In this document: piece after piece, positions 1 through 7,866 of the stretch
Layout of the letters: every line of letters starts with the position of its first letter
How positions within the stretch are numbered: position 1 is the stretch's first letter
Assembly: GCA_037140715.1 (NCBI GenBank)
Contig: JBAXDX010000005.1
Coordinates: forward strand, 1-57,125
Length of the DNA: 57,125 bases
Direction: 5' to 3'
From: JAUZPB01 sp037140715
Lineage (GTDB): Bacteria; Bacteroidota; Ignavibacteria; Ignavibacteriales; SURF-24
The notes under the pieces: model-generated
The model's database searches: none
What the model saw: only the letters and a program-made list of their open reading frames with translations
Told to the model about the DNA's origin: nothing
Made by a program: the position numbers and the translations under genes

Positions 1-275
1 CCTATATGCATATTATGGGATTTAAACCCTTTTGCCACAAGTATATTAGCCAGTTCATTTACGCAGATAAATAATGCGCCTGTTCTTTTGGCGATTTTAA
101 CGGAGTCACCAAGATGGTCGCCATGCGCATGGGTAAGAATAATATAATCAGGGTTTACCTCCGATGATTTAACCGGAGAGGTCGGGTTTTCATCAAGATA
201 CGGATCAATTAAGATTATCTTACCGCTGTCAGTTGTAATCTGGAAAGCTGAATGGGAAAAATATCTCAGTTTCAT
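1..275 (-). CDS. MBL-fold metal-dependent hydrolase (UPF0173-like), partial
   Basis: The 3' end of this gene lies beyond the left edge, so only about 91 N-terminal residues are visible, starting MKLRYFSHSAFQITTDSGK. The segment contains the metallo-beta-lactamase signature HAHGDHLGD, whose His and Asp residues bind the catalytic metals. The short N-terminus (FSHSAFQI, IDPYLDENP) matches the UPF0173/UlaG-like branch of soluble hydrolases better than true beta-lactamases. The substrate cannot be told. It is on the same strand as cdaA and lies 35 bp beyond the cdaA stop, so it may be the last gene of that operon. Confidence 0.85.
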   Translation of the reverse strand, partial: MKLRYFSHSAFQITTDSGKIILIDPYLDENPTSPVKSSEVNPDYIILTHAHGDHLGDSVKIAKRTGALFICVNELANILVAKGFKSHNMHI

Positions 276-310
276 TTGTCTTTTTTTATTTAGAAAATTA
301 TAAATAAATG

Positions 311-1126
311 TCAGTCTTTAAATGAGTTTTCCAAAACCATTCTGAAACCTTTCCCCTTTTGTGCCTTTAAGGCTTTCATGAGCGTCTGTCTTAAAGCCTC
401 CTTTGAAAGTCCGCGTATTAATCTCCCTTCTTCAGCAATGGAAATACTGCCGGTTTCTTCAGAAACTATAATACATAAAACATCAGCCAGTTCTGAGATA
501 CCGAGGCCTGCCTTATGTCTCATACCAAGGTTATAACCATCGACAGATGAAATGGGAGATAATGGAAGCGTGCATCTTGCTGCTTCAATTATGTCTGCCT
601 TAATAATAACAGCTCCGTCATGCAACGGACTGCGAGGATAAAAGATAGCTTTAAGTAAACTTTTATTTATCTTCGCGTTGATAATTTCGCCTGACTCAAC
701 GAAACCTTTAATCCCTGCGGACTTAACAACTACTATAAGTGCGCCGTGCTGAAGCTGCGAGAGTTCAAACGTGGCGTCAGTAAGTATGTTAACAATGATA
801 TCCTCATCACTTTTAATGAATATTCTTATGAAAGGATTTCTTCCTATTATTAAAAGAAATCTCCTGATTTCAGGCTGAAAAAGAATAATAAAAGTAATAA
901 CCCAGGTATCTGAGACAAGCTTTAATAAGTAGCCAAGCGCCTTAAAATTAATAATCTGCGCTGCCATTGAGAGTAAAAGGACAATTATTAGTCCAATAAA
1001 TATCTGAGAAGCTATGGTTCCTTTAGTAAAATTATATACTTTATATATAATAAATGACACGATAAGAATATCAATTGCATCAAGGAAAGTTACAGGTATA
1101 AAACCTATCTTAAACAGTTCAAACAT
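311..1126 (-). CDS. cdaA: Diadenylate cyclase CdaA (c-di-AMP synthase)
   Basis: Membrane-bound enzyme that condenses two ATP into the second messenger c-di-AMP, which in most bacteria controls potassium and osmotic balance and wall homeostasis. The 271-residue protein has three N-terminal hydrophobic segments (about residues 14-30, 40-58 and 70-85) followed by the DisA_N cyclase domain. The catalytic DGA motif is at 170-172 and the GMRHKAG nucleotide-binding motif at 201-207; both are intact. Length fits the CdaA/YbbP family. Its start codon lies inside the 3' end of folP (8-bp overlap), so the two are translationally coupled. Pairing of folP with cdaA is common in this part of the bacterial tree. 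No CdaR regulator gene is visible nearby. Confidence 0.95.
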   Translation of the reverse strand: MFELFKIGFIPVTFLDAIDILIVSFIIYKVYNFTKGTIASQIFIGLIIVLLLSMAAQIINFKALGYLLKLVSDTWVITFIILFQPEIRRFLLIIGRNPFIRIFIKSDEDIIVNILTDATFELSQLQHGALIVVVKSAGIKGFVESGEIINAKINKSLLKAIFYPRSPLHDGAVIIKADIIEAARCTLPLSPISSVDGYNLGMRHKAGLGISELADVLCIIVSEETGSISIAEEGRLIRGLSKEALRQTLMKALKAQKGKGFRMVLENSFKD

Positions 1127-2291
1127 TTGTATTAAGCGATTCCGGGTTATTTAAAAATTTCAAAATATTTCTTGAATGCACAGCATTTTTTACATTATGG
1201 GTTCTTACTATAGTGGCACCCTGTTTCATGCAGAGAGTTTCAAGTGTGGCGGTTGCCGTATCCCTTGAATCAATATCCAGATTAAGAGATTTGCCGATAA
1301 AGGACTTCCGGGACAATCCGATAAGCAGCGGATAACCAAGAGCATTCAGTTCATTCTGCCTTTGAATAATCTCATAATTATCGCCTGCCTTTTTCCCGAA
1401 ACCAATGCCGGGGTCGATTATGATATCGTGTACCCCCGCCTTTTCAGCAGTTTCCGTCTGACGTGACAGAAAGTCATATACTTCATTAACAACATTATCA
1501 TAATGAGGATTAACCTGCATATTTTTAGGTGTCCCGCTAATGTGCATTATAACAAGCGTTGCGTTATATTCTATTACAGGCTCTAATATATCCGGCGCGA
1601 AAGTAAGTCCGCTGATATCATTTATTATCCTAACTCCTCTGTCGAGCGCTGCGCGTGCAACGGTTGCCTTTGTAGTATCAACAGACAAAACAGCAGCCGG
1701 GTTATTTTTCAGTATGCCATCAATAACAGGGATAACACGATTTAGTTCCTCATCAGGAGAAATAAAATGGCTTCCGGGTCTGGTTGATTCACCTCCAATG
1801 TCTATTATATCTGCGCCCTGTTCAATCATTTCAAGCGCATGGGAGATGGCGCTGTTCGCATTCAGATACTTTCCGCCATCTGAAAAGCTGTCCGGAGTTA
1901 CATTTAGTATTCCCATTACATAAGGGAATTGAGCACCCGGACTATTGCTTATCAGAGAGAAGTTCTGATGAATATGAAAAAAAGAAGAAAGAACCTTAGA
2001 TAATTTCTTATGCAGTTCAGGGAATATTCCACTAATTGAACCTGAAAATTTTGTAAATGATTCAGGAGTGCCGGGTAAAAGCAGACAGTCCGGGTTTCCA
2101 TCAGACCGGTAGAAACAGTCTGTTTTATTTAAGGAAATAAACTCATACAGTGGCAGATAATTATCATGGTTTAGATTTCTAAATTCAACGGCATAGTCCG
2201 GAATGTCAGCAGGAGGCTTCGTGGTTTGATATTTATTCAGATAATAATCAAGGACGTTTGGCAACGCGAAATTTACGATTTGAATTGTCAA
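1119..2291 (-). CDS. folP: Dihydropteroate synthase with long N-terminal extension
   Basis: Joins p-aminobenzoate to the pterin pyrophosphate to make dihydropteroate in folate synthesis (cytosolic). The TIM-barrel enzyme begins near residue 125 with the pterin-site motif MGILNVTPDSFSDGG, followed by GADIIDIGGESTRPG, and ends with the expected TRTHNV-like segment (IVRTHNV). The protein is 390 residues, whereas bacterial FolP is usually about 270-285. The first 120 or so residues form an unrecognised extension in the same frame, with no internal stop. The annotated ATG is the only start that keeps the whole extension. A shorter product from an internal start cannot be excluded, but none with a clear ribosome site stood out. 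It overlaps cdaA downstream. Confidence 0.93.
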   Translation of the reverse strand: MTIQIVNFALPNVLDYYLNKYQTTKPPADIPDYAVEFRNLNHDNYLPLYEFISLNKTDCFYRSDGNPDCLLLPGTPESFTKFSGSISGIFPELHKKLSKVLSSFFHIHQNFSLISNSPGAQFPYVMGILNVTPDSFSDGGKYLNANSAISHALEMIEQGADIIDIGGESTRPGSHFISPDEELNRVIPVIDGILKNNPAAVLSVDTTKATVARAALDRGVRIINDISGLTFAPDILEPVIEYNATLVIMHISGTPKNMQVNPHYDNVVNEVYDFLSRQTETAEKAGVHDIIIDPGIGFGKKAGDNYEIIQRQNELNALGYPLLIGLSRKSFIGKSLNLDIDSRDTATATLETLCMKQGATIVRTHNVKNAVHSRNILKFLNNPESLNTNV

Positions 2292-2457
2292 TTAGCAGTT
2301 TCCCTTAAACTCGTTATCAAAATTGCATGAACGTATGAGGGTATAAACGCATGATACAGCACCAGTACTCAATAATTAAACAGATTAATTTACTTATGTC
2401 ATTTTCAGACTGATAATTATGAGTCCGGAGTCTGGAATGCTTACTGCCGAAGCAGAT

Positions 2458-3114
2458 TCATAAATTAACTATATTCTTTAATTCGGCTGTCTTAGCCGTT
2501 ATATCCTCATATTTATAAATGCCGGAACCTGCAACAAAAACATCACAGCCGGCGTCCGATACTCTTTTTATATTGTCAGAATCAATACCGCCGTCAGCTT
2601 CTATCAAAAACTTTAGACCGAGTTTCTCTCTAAGTTCGGCAGCCTGACTAATCTTTCTTAATGATGATTCAATAAATGACTGACCGCCAAATCCCGGGTT
2701 AACGGACATAATAAGAATCATATCAACAAATTCAACTATGTTTTCAAGCGTGCTGACAGGAGTAGCCGGATTAATTGCAACTCCGGGCTTTGCGGCAAGT
2801 TCCCTTATACGGCTTATTGTTCTGTTCATATGAATTACAGCTTCCTGATGAACTGTTATATATTCAGCTCCGGCTTTTACAAAGTCTTCAAGATAATTAT
2901 CCGGGTTACTAATCATAAGGTGGCAGTCAAGCGGAACCTCTGCGATTTTCTTAACAGCTTTGACGATGAAAGTACCGAATGTAATATTAGGGACGAAATG
3001 TCCGTCCATAATATCGCAGTGTAGCAAATCAGCGGATCCTTTCTCAACGGAACGTATCTGTTGAGAAAGATTTAAGAAGTTACATGCAAGTAAAGAAGGA
3101 GCAATCAGTTTCAT
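2458..3114 (-). CDS. rpe: Ribulose-phosphate 3-epimerase
   Basis: Interconverts D-ribulose 5-phosphate and D-xylulose 5-phosphate in the pentose phosphate pathway. The 218-residue length is normal. The TIM-barrel landmarks are in order: APSLLACNF at the N-terminus, the metal-binding HCDIMDGHFVPN loop (His and Asp ligands), DCHLMI, MSVNPGFGGQ and the phosphate-binding AGSGIY near the C-terminus. The start ATG overlaps the stop of the upstream PASTA gene by 4 bp (ATGA), so the two are co-translated. The 166 bp separating it from folP downstream contain nothing recognisable. Confidence 0.96.
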   Translation of the reverse strand: MKLIAPSLLACNFLNLSQQIRSVEKGSADLLHCDIMDGHFVPNITFGTFIVKAVKKIAEVPLDCHLMISNPDNYLEDFVKAGAEYITVHQEAVIHMNRTISRIRELAAKPGVAINPATPVSTLENIVEFVDMILIMSVNPGFGGQSFIESSLRKISQAAELREKLGLKFLIEADGGIDSDNIKRVSDAGCDVFVAGSGIYKYEDITAKTAELKNIVNL

Positions 3115-3869
3115 TGTTCACCGGTTATATCTTCCGGAGTGCTGATACTCCTGGTAACAAATATATCTATGCCGGTACCTTCAGTTACAACTGCATCTTT
3201 GCCAGGGTACTGATCTATTACTGTATTGGGAAGCAGAGAAAAGGATGTCTGATAATTAATTTTGCCAACTGTAAGCTTTGAATCGATTAGTATTTTTTCA
3301 GCTTCGCTTAAAGTTTTGCCAAGCAAATCAGGAACTTTAAGACCTTCATTCTGACCGGCACTTAATGTAAGATTTATTTTTGTACCTTTTTTAACTTCCG
3401 TACCTTCATAATACTGCTGGTCAATTATAAAATTCTTTGGCGACTTAGACTGTACGATATGAGTATCGCCAACTGCAAGTTCTGTTTTGTCAAGCATAAG
3501 CTGGGCATCTCTTAAAAATTTCCCCCGGAGAGCCGGTACTTTAACCAGAGGTACACTACTGCAGGTATAAAGAAAAATTCTGCGGCCATTCTTTACAACA
3601 TCGCCTGCGTAAGGTTTTTGAAATATTATACTCCCCTGTGAATACCTGTCATCGTATCTTTCACCGCCAATTATTGGTTCAAGTTCATTATCTACAAGAA
3701 TCCTTTTAGCTTCTGCTTCGTTCATGCCCACAACCTTAGGCACCTTTATTTCATGACCTGAAACATACCAGGGCATAACAACAAGATTAAAGACAAGGAT
3801 AAAGAGACATAATCCGCCGATAAAAGCCAGAATATTGCGTATCAGTTTATTATTAAATTGTTTTTCCAT
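3111..3869 (-). CDS. PASTA-domain membrane protein
   Basis: A 252-residue protein with a short cytoplasmic N-terminus, one membrane segment (about residues 12-33) and three consecutive PASTA repeats outside the membrane (about 39-104, 108-172 and 174-240). Each repeat opens with a VP-x-x-x-G pattern such as IKVPKVVGM, VKVPALRGK and LKVPDLLGK. PASTA domains bind peptidoglycan fragments in Ser/Thr kinases and penicillin-binding proteins. Here neither a kinase nor a transpeptidase domain is attached, so only a wall-binding or division-related role can be suggested. Neighbours in similar genomes are often rpe and fmt. It overlaps rpe by 4 bp. Confidence 0.88.
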   Translation of the reverse strand: MEKQFNNKLIRNILAFIGGLCLFILVFNLVVMPWYVSGHEIKVPKVVGMNEAEAKRILVDNELEPIIGGERYDDRYSQGSIIFQKPYAGDVVKNGRRIFLYTCSSVPLVKVPALRGKFLRDAQLMLDKTELAVGDTHIVQSKSPKNFIIDQQYYEGTEVKKGTKINLTLSAGQNEGLKVPDLLGKTLSEAEKILIDSKLTVGKINYQTSFSLLPNTVIDQYPGKDAVVTEGTGIDIFVTRSISTPEDITGEQ

Positions 3870-3977
3870 TTATGATATATATGAATTGCCCAAAGATTTA
3901 CAAAAATAATCAGTTCTTTAGTCCAAAAATACGAATACTTTAGCTTTTATTATACAATGGCGGCAAAACTTTTTGAT

Positions 3978-5240
3978 TTATGCCTTTTTCGGTCTGACAG
4001 CCAGATTGTATATGAACATAAATAATGTCGCAATTATGCCGGTTGCGAATAAAACAAAGAAAATTATCTGTGGCTGCCTGGAATCGGTTGCGAAAGTTTT
4101 ATATAGCCAGCCCCCAAGGCTACCGCCAAAAAACCAGCCGACTGCTACAGGCAGAAAAGCATAGCCCTGGAAAAGAGCCGCCTGCCCTTCCGGTGCAATA
4201 TCAGCTATATATTCATAGTAGCGCGGAGCCTGCGTCATTTCGCCAAGTGAAAAGATTATCAATCCGGCAATAATAACCGGAATGGACGGATTAATCATTA
4301 TTAAAAACCAGCATATTGTAGAAATCAAAAAGCCAATTACAATCGATGTAACCGGAGCAAGTCTTTTGGTAAACCAATTAACCAGTAACTGGAATAAAAT
4401 TATTCCCCATGAACCTGCTGACTGAATAATCTCAAATGGAGCATCGGGTGAAATATAATCTTTAATGAAAAATGGAATTATTATAAATATTTGCCAGAAC
4501 ATGAGCCAGTATAATGAGAATATTAGAAGGAAAATCATAAAACTGAAGTTTTTTAGAACGAGGAAAAGATTTTTAAGTACGGCTGATAAGCTTCCCCTGC
4601 TTCTGTCAACAGGCGAAGCGGGTTCCTTATAAAATAACAGCGTACTCAGGAACATCAAAAAGCAGCTTACTGATGAAACAACGTAAACAGCCTGAATTCC
4701 AATCATATCCCTGACAAAATATGCAATTAACGGACCGACAGCACCGCCAATATTTACCAGCCAGTAATAAATTGCGTAACCAATCGATTTTGTTTCCGGT
4801 TTTGATGTCAGCGCAATTGTGCCAAGCACGCCGGGCTTGATAAATGAGCCACCAACAGCAGTAAAGATAAATATGGCAGTTAACACCCGGAACAAATGTG
4901 GCGTACTAAATATACCTGAAAAAGCTGCCATGCCTGTAGCTCCTATCAGGAAATAACCAATAGCAAGGACAAAGAAAGCAAACGAAAATGCCTTCTTAAA
5001 GCCGAATCTGTCTGCCAATGCTCCGGCAAAAATCGGGAGGAAGTATATCAGTCCACCGAAAATGGAGCTTAACTGTCCTGCCTCGGCAGCATTAAATTTC
5101 AGATGATCCCTTAAAAATATACTTAGTATTGTTGCCTGACCGTAATAAGCTATCCTTTCGAAAAGCTCCATAATGTTGGCAACCCAGAATGAGGGTTGAA
5201 ATCCTGATTTAATTTTTTGTAGAGTAGTGCTTAATTCCAA
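3978..5240 (-). CDS. POT/MFS-type transporter
   Basis: A 420-residue polytopic membrane protein with about 12 hydrophobic segments. The motif ELFERIAYYGQ at about residues 24-34 is typical of the proton-dependent oligopeptide transporter (POT/PTR) branch of the major facilitator superfamily. LADRFGFKKAFSF further on is the MFS loop 2-3 signature. Family members import di- and tripeptides with protons, but several short members have other substrates, so the solute is left open. It is shorter than typical POT proteins (about 480-500). It stands alone, separated from the PASTA gene by 108 bp and followed upstream by about 1 kb of non-coding DNA. Confidence 0.85.
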   Translation of the reverse strand: MELSTTLQKIKSGFQPSFWVANIMELFERIAYYGQATILSIFLRDHLKFNAAEAGQLSSIFGGLIYFLPIFAGALADRFGFKKAFSFAFFVLAIGYFLIGATGMAAFSGIFSTPHLFRVLTAIFIFTAVGGSFIKPGVLGTIALTSKPETKSIGYAIYYWLVNIGGAVGPLIAYFVRDMIGIQAVYVVSSVSCFLMFLSTLLFYKEPASPVDRSRGSLSAVLKNLFLVLKNFSFMIFLLIFSLYWLMFWQIFIIIPFFIKDYISPDAPFEIIQSAGSWGIILFQLLVNWFTKRLAPVTSIVIGFLISTICWFLIMINPSIPVIIAGLIIFSLGEMTQAPRYYEYIADIAPEGQAALFQGYAFLPVAVGWFFGGSLGGWLYKTFATDSRQPQIIFFVLFATGIIATLFMFIYNLAVRPKKA

Positions 5241-5493
5241 GTTAATCCCTGTCAGTATATATTTTATTAAATATTATCGGAGAGAACAATCTATAAGAGG
5301 TAACTATTCAGGGTGCTGTGTGATATTTTTGAAAAGCAAAGTCAGTTGAAGTGAATACACTTAGTAATGAGTTATTCAGTTCATTTTATTATAGTACGTA
5401 ACAAATATACCAAAAATTATTATTTCCCGGTTCTACAGTCATAAAATAAATTATAATCAGTCATTTAATCATATAAATGATATGGAGCACACG

Positions 5494-5550
5494 AATCACA
5501 GTTCTGACAATTTACCCGAAGCGGCTGAAATTGTCAGAACTGTGATTTTT
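5494..5550. repeat. Perfect 20-bp inverted repeat, terminator- or REP-like
   Basis: The arms at 5494-5513 and 5528-5547 are exact reverse complements and enclose a 14-nt loop. The right arm runs into TTT, so the hairpin could end transcription on the plus strand. The surrounding sequence (GATT/AATC-rich, with TTTATGATT after the right arm) looks like a dispersed intergenic repeat rather than a gene-specific terminator, because no plus-strand gene precedes it. The nearest gene upstream is on the minus strand and starts at 5240. Confidence 0.75.
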
Positions 5551-5643
5551 ATGATTAAAATAATTAACTATGATTCCACAGCCGGAGGGATAATTCAGAT
5601 AAAAAACAGCATGTATGTCAGACAATGAATTATTGTGTCCCAC

Positions 5644-5800
5644 AATGAGAAATGATGCCGTGAAATGGATTATAATTCCAGGAAATGAGAAATAACGGAA
5701 AGAAATGGATTTTGAATTTCAGGAAATGGAAAATGACGGCGCGAAATGAATTATAATTCTATGAAATGAGAAATGACGGCGTGAAATGAATTATGACAGC
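5644..5800. repeat. Four degenerate tandem repeats of about 40 bp
   Basis: Four imperfect head-to-tail units at about 5644-5682, 5683-5722, 5723-5762 and 5763-5800. Each reads approximately AATGAGAAATGACGGCGTG followed by AAATGAATTATAATTCCAG, with several substitutions per unit. There is no CRISPR-like spacer between units. Function unknown; it may be slippage-derived filler. Confidence 0.7.
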
Positions 5801-6244
5801 AGGCATACGCGGGGTATAAGGCAAAGGCAGAGGTAAAGGCAAAGTAAAACACAATAGATGTTGCGGGGTTTTCTTTGCCTTTATCTTTACCTTTATCTTG
5901 ACCTTTTTGTATTTTGGATAAAAAAAAATCAGTTCAGGCGGATAATTCTCTAAGAATTTGTAAAAAAACAGCCCGGAACAACACCAGCCGCCGGATTTTT
6001 GCGAACTGTTCGCATGGTTTGTACAAAAGAAATAATATATGTTTAACCGGTACTTCAACCGTAGAAAAACATTGAAAACCGGATAAAATCAAAGTTTTTA
6101 TCTTCATTGATATTAAACCGACAACTGCGGAAAGGAGATGCCTGACAGAATAATCATATATATTGCTGACGGTCTTTAAGGGACTGCGCTGTTTACATTC
6201 TAATCAATATCGGCAAAATAATCAGAACTTACCTGAGGAGCGTT

Positions 6245-6324
6245 ATGACCCCTGATAAACAAACTCTGGGTATAGCTGAAATTATGCTAAAATTACAGAC
6301 GGAGCAGAATAAGTACGGATATAC
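6245..6324 (+). pseudogene. Orphan gene start abutting the CRISPR array
   Basis: A TGAGGAG ribosome-binding sequence lies about 4 nt before an ATG at 6245. The following 26 codons (MTPDKQTLGIAEIMLKLQTE and on) look like a normal amphipathic protein N-terminus. At 6325 the frame runs straight into CRISPR repeats, where it encodes only repeat-derived peptide. This could be the remnant of a gene cut by the array or by deletion. It is short, so chance cannot be excluded. Confidence 0.3.
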
Positions 6325-7413
6325 GTTTCAATCCACGCGCCCGTGCGGGGCGCGACACACCAAATTTTCGAAAGATGAAGCAACTATCTACGTTTCAATC
6401 CACGCGCCCGTGCGGGGCGCGACATTGATTCTTTATAATCATCAATTTCCGTCCAAGTTTCAATCCACGCGCCCGTGCGGGGCGCGACTCCGGTATCATG
6501 TTAAGATACCGGACTGGTTAAGTTTCAATCCACGCGCCCGTGCGGGGCGCGACTCTGATCTTGTTGACAGTCCTATTCTGATCTTGTTGTTTCAATCCAC
6601 GCGCCCGTGCGGGGCGCGACAGTAATATATCAAGCTGTTAACGATCGTAGCTTAGTTTCAATCCACGCGCCCGTGCGGGGCGCGACAACGTCTCCATAAC
6701 CTATCCCCATCGTAATCGTGTTTCAATCCACGCGCCCGTGCGGGGCGCGACATATTAAAGTAGGTAAGCAGTACAGCAGAGCAGCAGTTTCAATCCACGC
6801 GCCCGTGCGGGGCGCGACACTTATATAAAAAAATGTAGTAACTTTGATAAGTGTTTCAATCCACGCGCCCGTGCGGGGCGCGACATCTTCCGCATCGCAT
6901 TACGATGTAGTTTGGAGGTTTCAATCCACGCGCCCGTGCGGGGCGCGACGTACCCCCCGCATTTGCGGCAATACTCAAAATCTGTTTCAATCCACGCGCC
7001 CGTGCGGGGCGCGACATAAGTCAATTAGTTATTTAATTATTTTTAAAAGGTTTCAATCCACGCGCCCGTGCGGGGCGCGACGTCGTCTGGATCAATATCA
7101 ACTCCGTTTGAGATTGAGTTTCAATCCACGCGCCCGTGCGGGGCGCGACATATCATCACCAGTACATTTAAACGCACCTGCAGTTTCAATCCACGCGCCC
7201 GTGCGGGGCGCGACAATAATATATCACTTGTATATAGATCGTAGCTTAGTTTCAATCCACGCGCCCGTGCGGGGCGCGACTATCTTGACAATTAAAGTAA
7301 TCTTGATTATACTTATTTCAACTCACGCGCCCATACAGGAAAGCGACTCAAAACAAGCTGAAAACTAATTATTTCAAAAATGTTTCAATCCGCACCCGTG
7401 CAAAGAGCGCAAC
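6325..7413 (-). CRISPR. Type I-C CRISPR array, 17 repeats (15 perfect, 2 degenerate)
   Basis: The 32-bp repeat reads on the plus strand from GTTTCAATCC to GGGGCGCGAC. In the conventional sense (minus strand) it starts GTCGCGCC and ends GATTGAAAC, with a 7-bp CGCGCCC/GGGCGCG stem. Perfect copies start at 6325, 6392, 6457, 6522, 6589, 6655, 6720, 6787, 6853, 6918, 6984, 7050, 7118, 7183 and 7249. Two decayed copies lie at 7315-7347 and 7382-7413. Sixteen spacers are 33-36 nt. The repeat belongs to the I-C class, matching the cas operon at 7568-15253. The ATTGAAA end implies transcription leftward with the leader on the cas2 side (7414-7567). Oddly, the degenerate repeats sit at that side rather than at the far end. 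Confidence 0.97.
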
Positions 7414-7567
7414 TTTAACTGTTTTCTAAGTGCGTATAAGACTTAATTCCGCTAAATGATATTTCTGCTTATCCATTTTATTAAAAAAACGCAAAAATCT
7501 CCACAATTCACATTTTTCAAACATCAGTAATTTTGATGTTACTGATGTTTATTATAGGTTAGCGTAA
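7414..7567 (-). promoter_or_regulatory. Presumed CRISPR leader, AT-rich
   Basis: A 154-bp AT-rich stretch between cas2 and the array. By repeat orientation and by analogy with other I-C loci it should hold the leader and array promoter, read leftward. It includes a 12-bp perfect inverted repeat. I could not pick a convincing -35/-10 pair. Confidence 0.5.
7519..7550. terminator. 12-bp hairpin after cas2
   Basis: Arms at 7519-7530 and 7539-7550 (AAACATCAGTAA and its complement) enclose an 8-nt loop, 18 bp beyond the cas2 stop. It could end the cas operon or serve as a protein-binding palindrome in the leader. The T-run expected of a strong rho-independent terminator is weak on both strands. 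Confidence 0.5.
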
Positions 7568-7861
7568 TCAAAAAAGAAGCGTATCCCCTATAGGATCAAC
7601 GATTTTTTTGCTCCCGTAATGTTCAACTTTTCCTTTCCAGTTACTTCCTAAATGATAAAACCTTAATGAATCCTCATCAGGTTCATAAATGCCTAATAAT
7701 TTATGTTTAAATTCTTCCCATAGCGCCGGATCAACATCGCATTCGAAAATTGAATACTGCACCCTCAGTCCAAAATTCTCACAGCATTTTGCAATCTTTG
7801 ACAACCGCTTTCGACCGCTTGGTTTCCTTGTCGATATATCGTATGTTATCAGCATTTTCAT
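7568..7861 (-). CDS. cas2: CRISPR-associated endonuclease Cas2
   Basis: The 97-residue ferredoxin-fold protein forms the Cas1-Cas2 integrase that inserts new spacers. It begins MKMLITYDIST with the conserved early Asp (residue 8) and ends with the DPIGDTLLF tail typical of the I-C branch. It is the last gene of the operon, 5 bp after cas1. The core of the family is complete with no disruption. Confidence 0.97.
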   Translation of the reverse strand: MKMLITYDISTRKPSGRKRLSKIAKCCENFGLRVQYSIFECDVDPALWEEFKHKLLGIYEPDEDSLRFYHLGSNWKGKVEHYGSKKIVDPIGDTLLF

Positions 7862-7866
7862 TGTAT

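Larger units (their letters stand above)
5241..6324. other. Non-coding, repeat-rich region between the POT gene and the CRISPR array
   Basis: About 1.08 kb without a convincing gene. It holds a 20-bp perfect inverted repeat (5494-5547), four degenerate 40-bp tandem units (5644-5800), a purine-rich stretch and its loose complement (about 5818-5850 and 5868-5906) that could fold into an imperfect hairpin, and an orphan gene start at 6245. The only longer open frame, on the minus strand at 5759-6058, is low-complexity (Lys/Val and Pro/Leu runs that mirror the repeats) and is not believed. Confidence 0.7.

Noticed and set aside
1540..1999. Plus-strand ORFs inside folP
   Set aside because: Antisense to a clear dihydropteroate synthase; no ribosome site or family.
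5759..6058. 99-codon minus-strand ORF
   Set aside because: Low-complexity Lys/Val and Leu/Pro runs from the tandem and purine-rich repeats; no ribosome site or family.
6821..7368. Open frames across the CRISPR array on both strands
   Set aside because: They encode only repeat translations (FQSTRPCGAR or APRTGAWIE) and spacer sequence.
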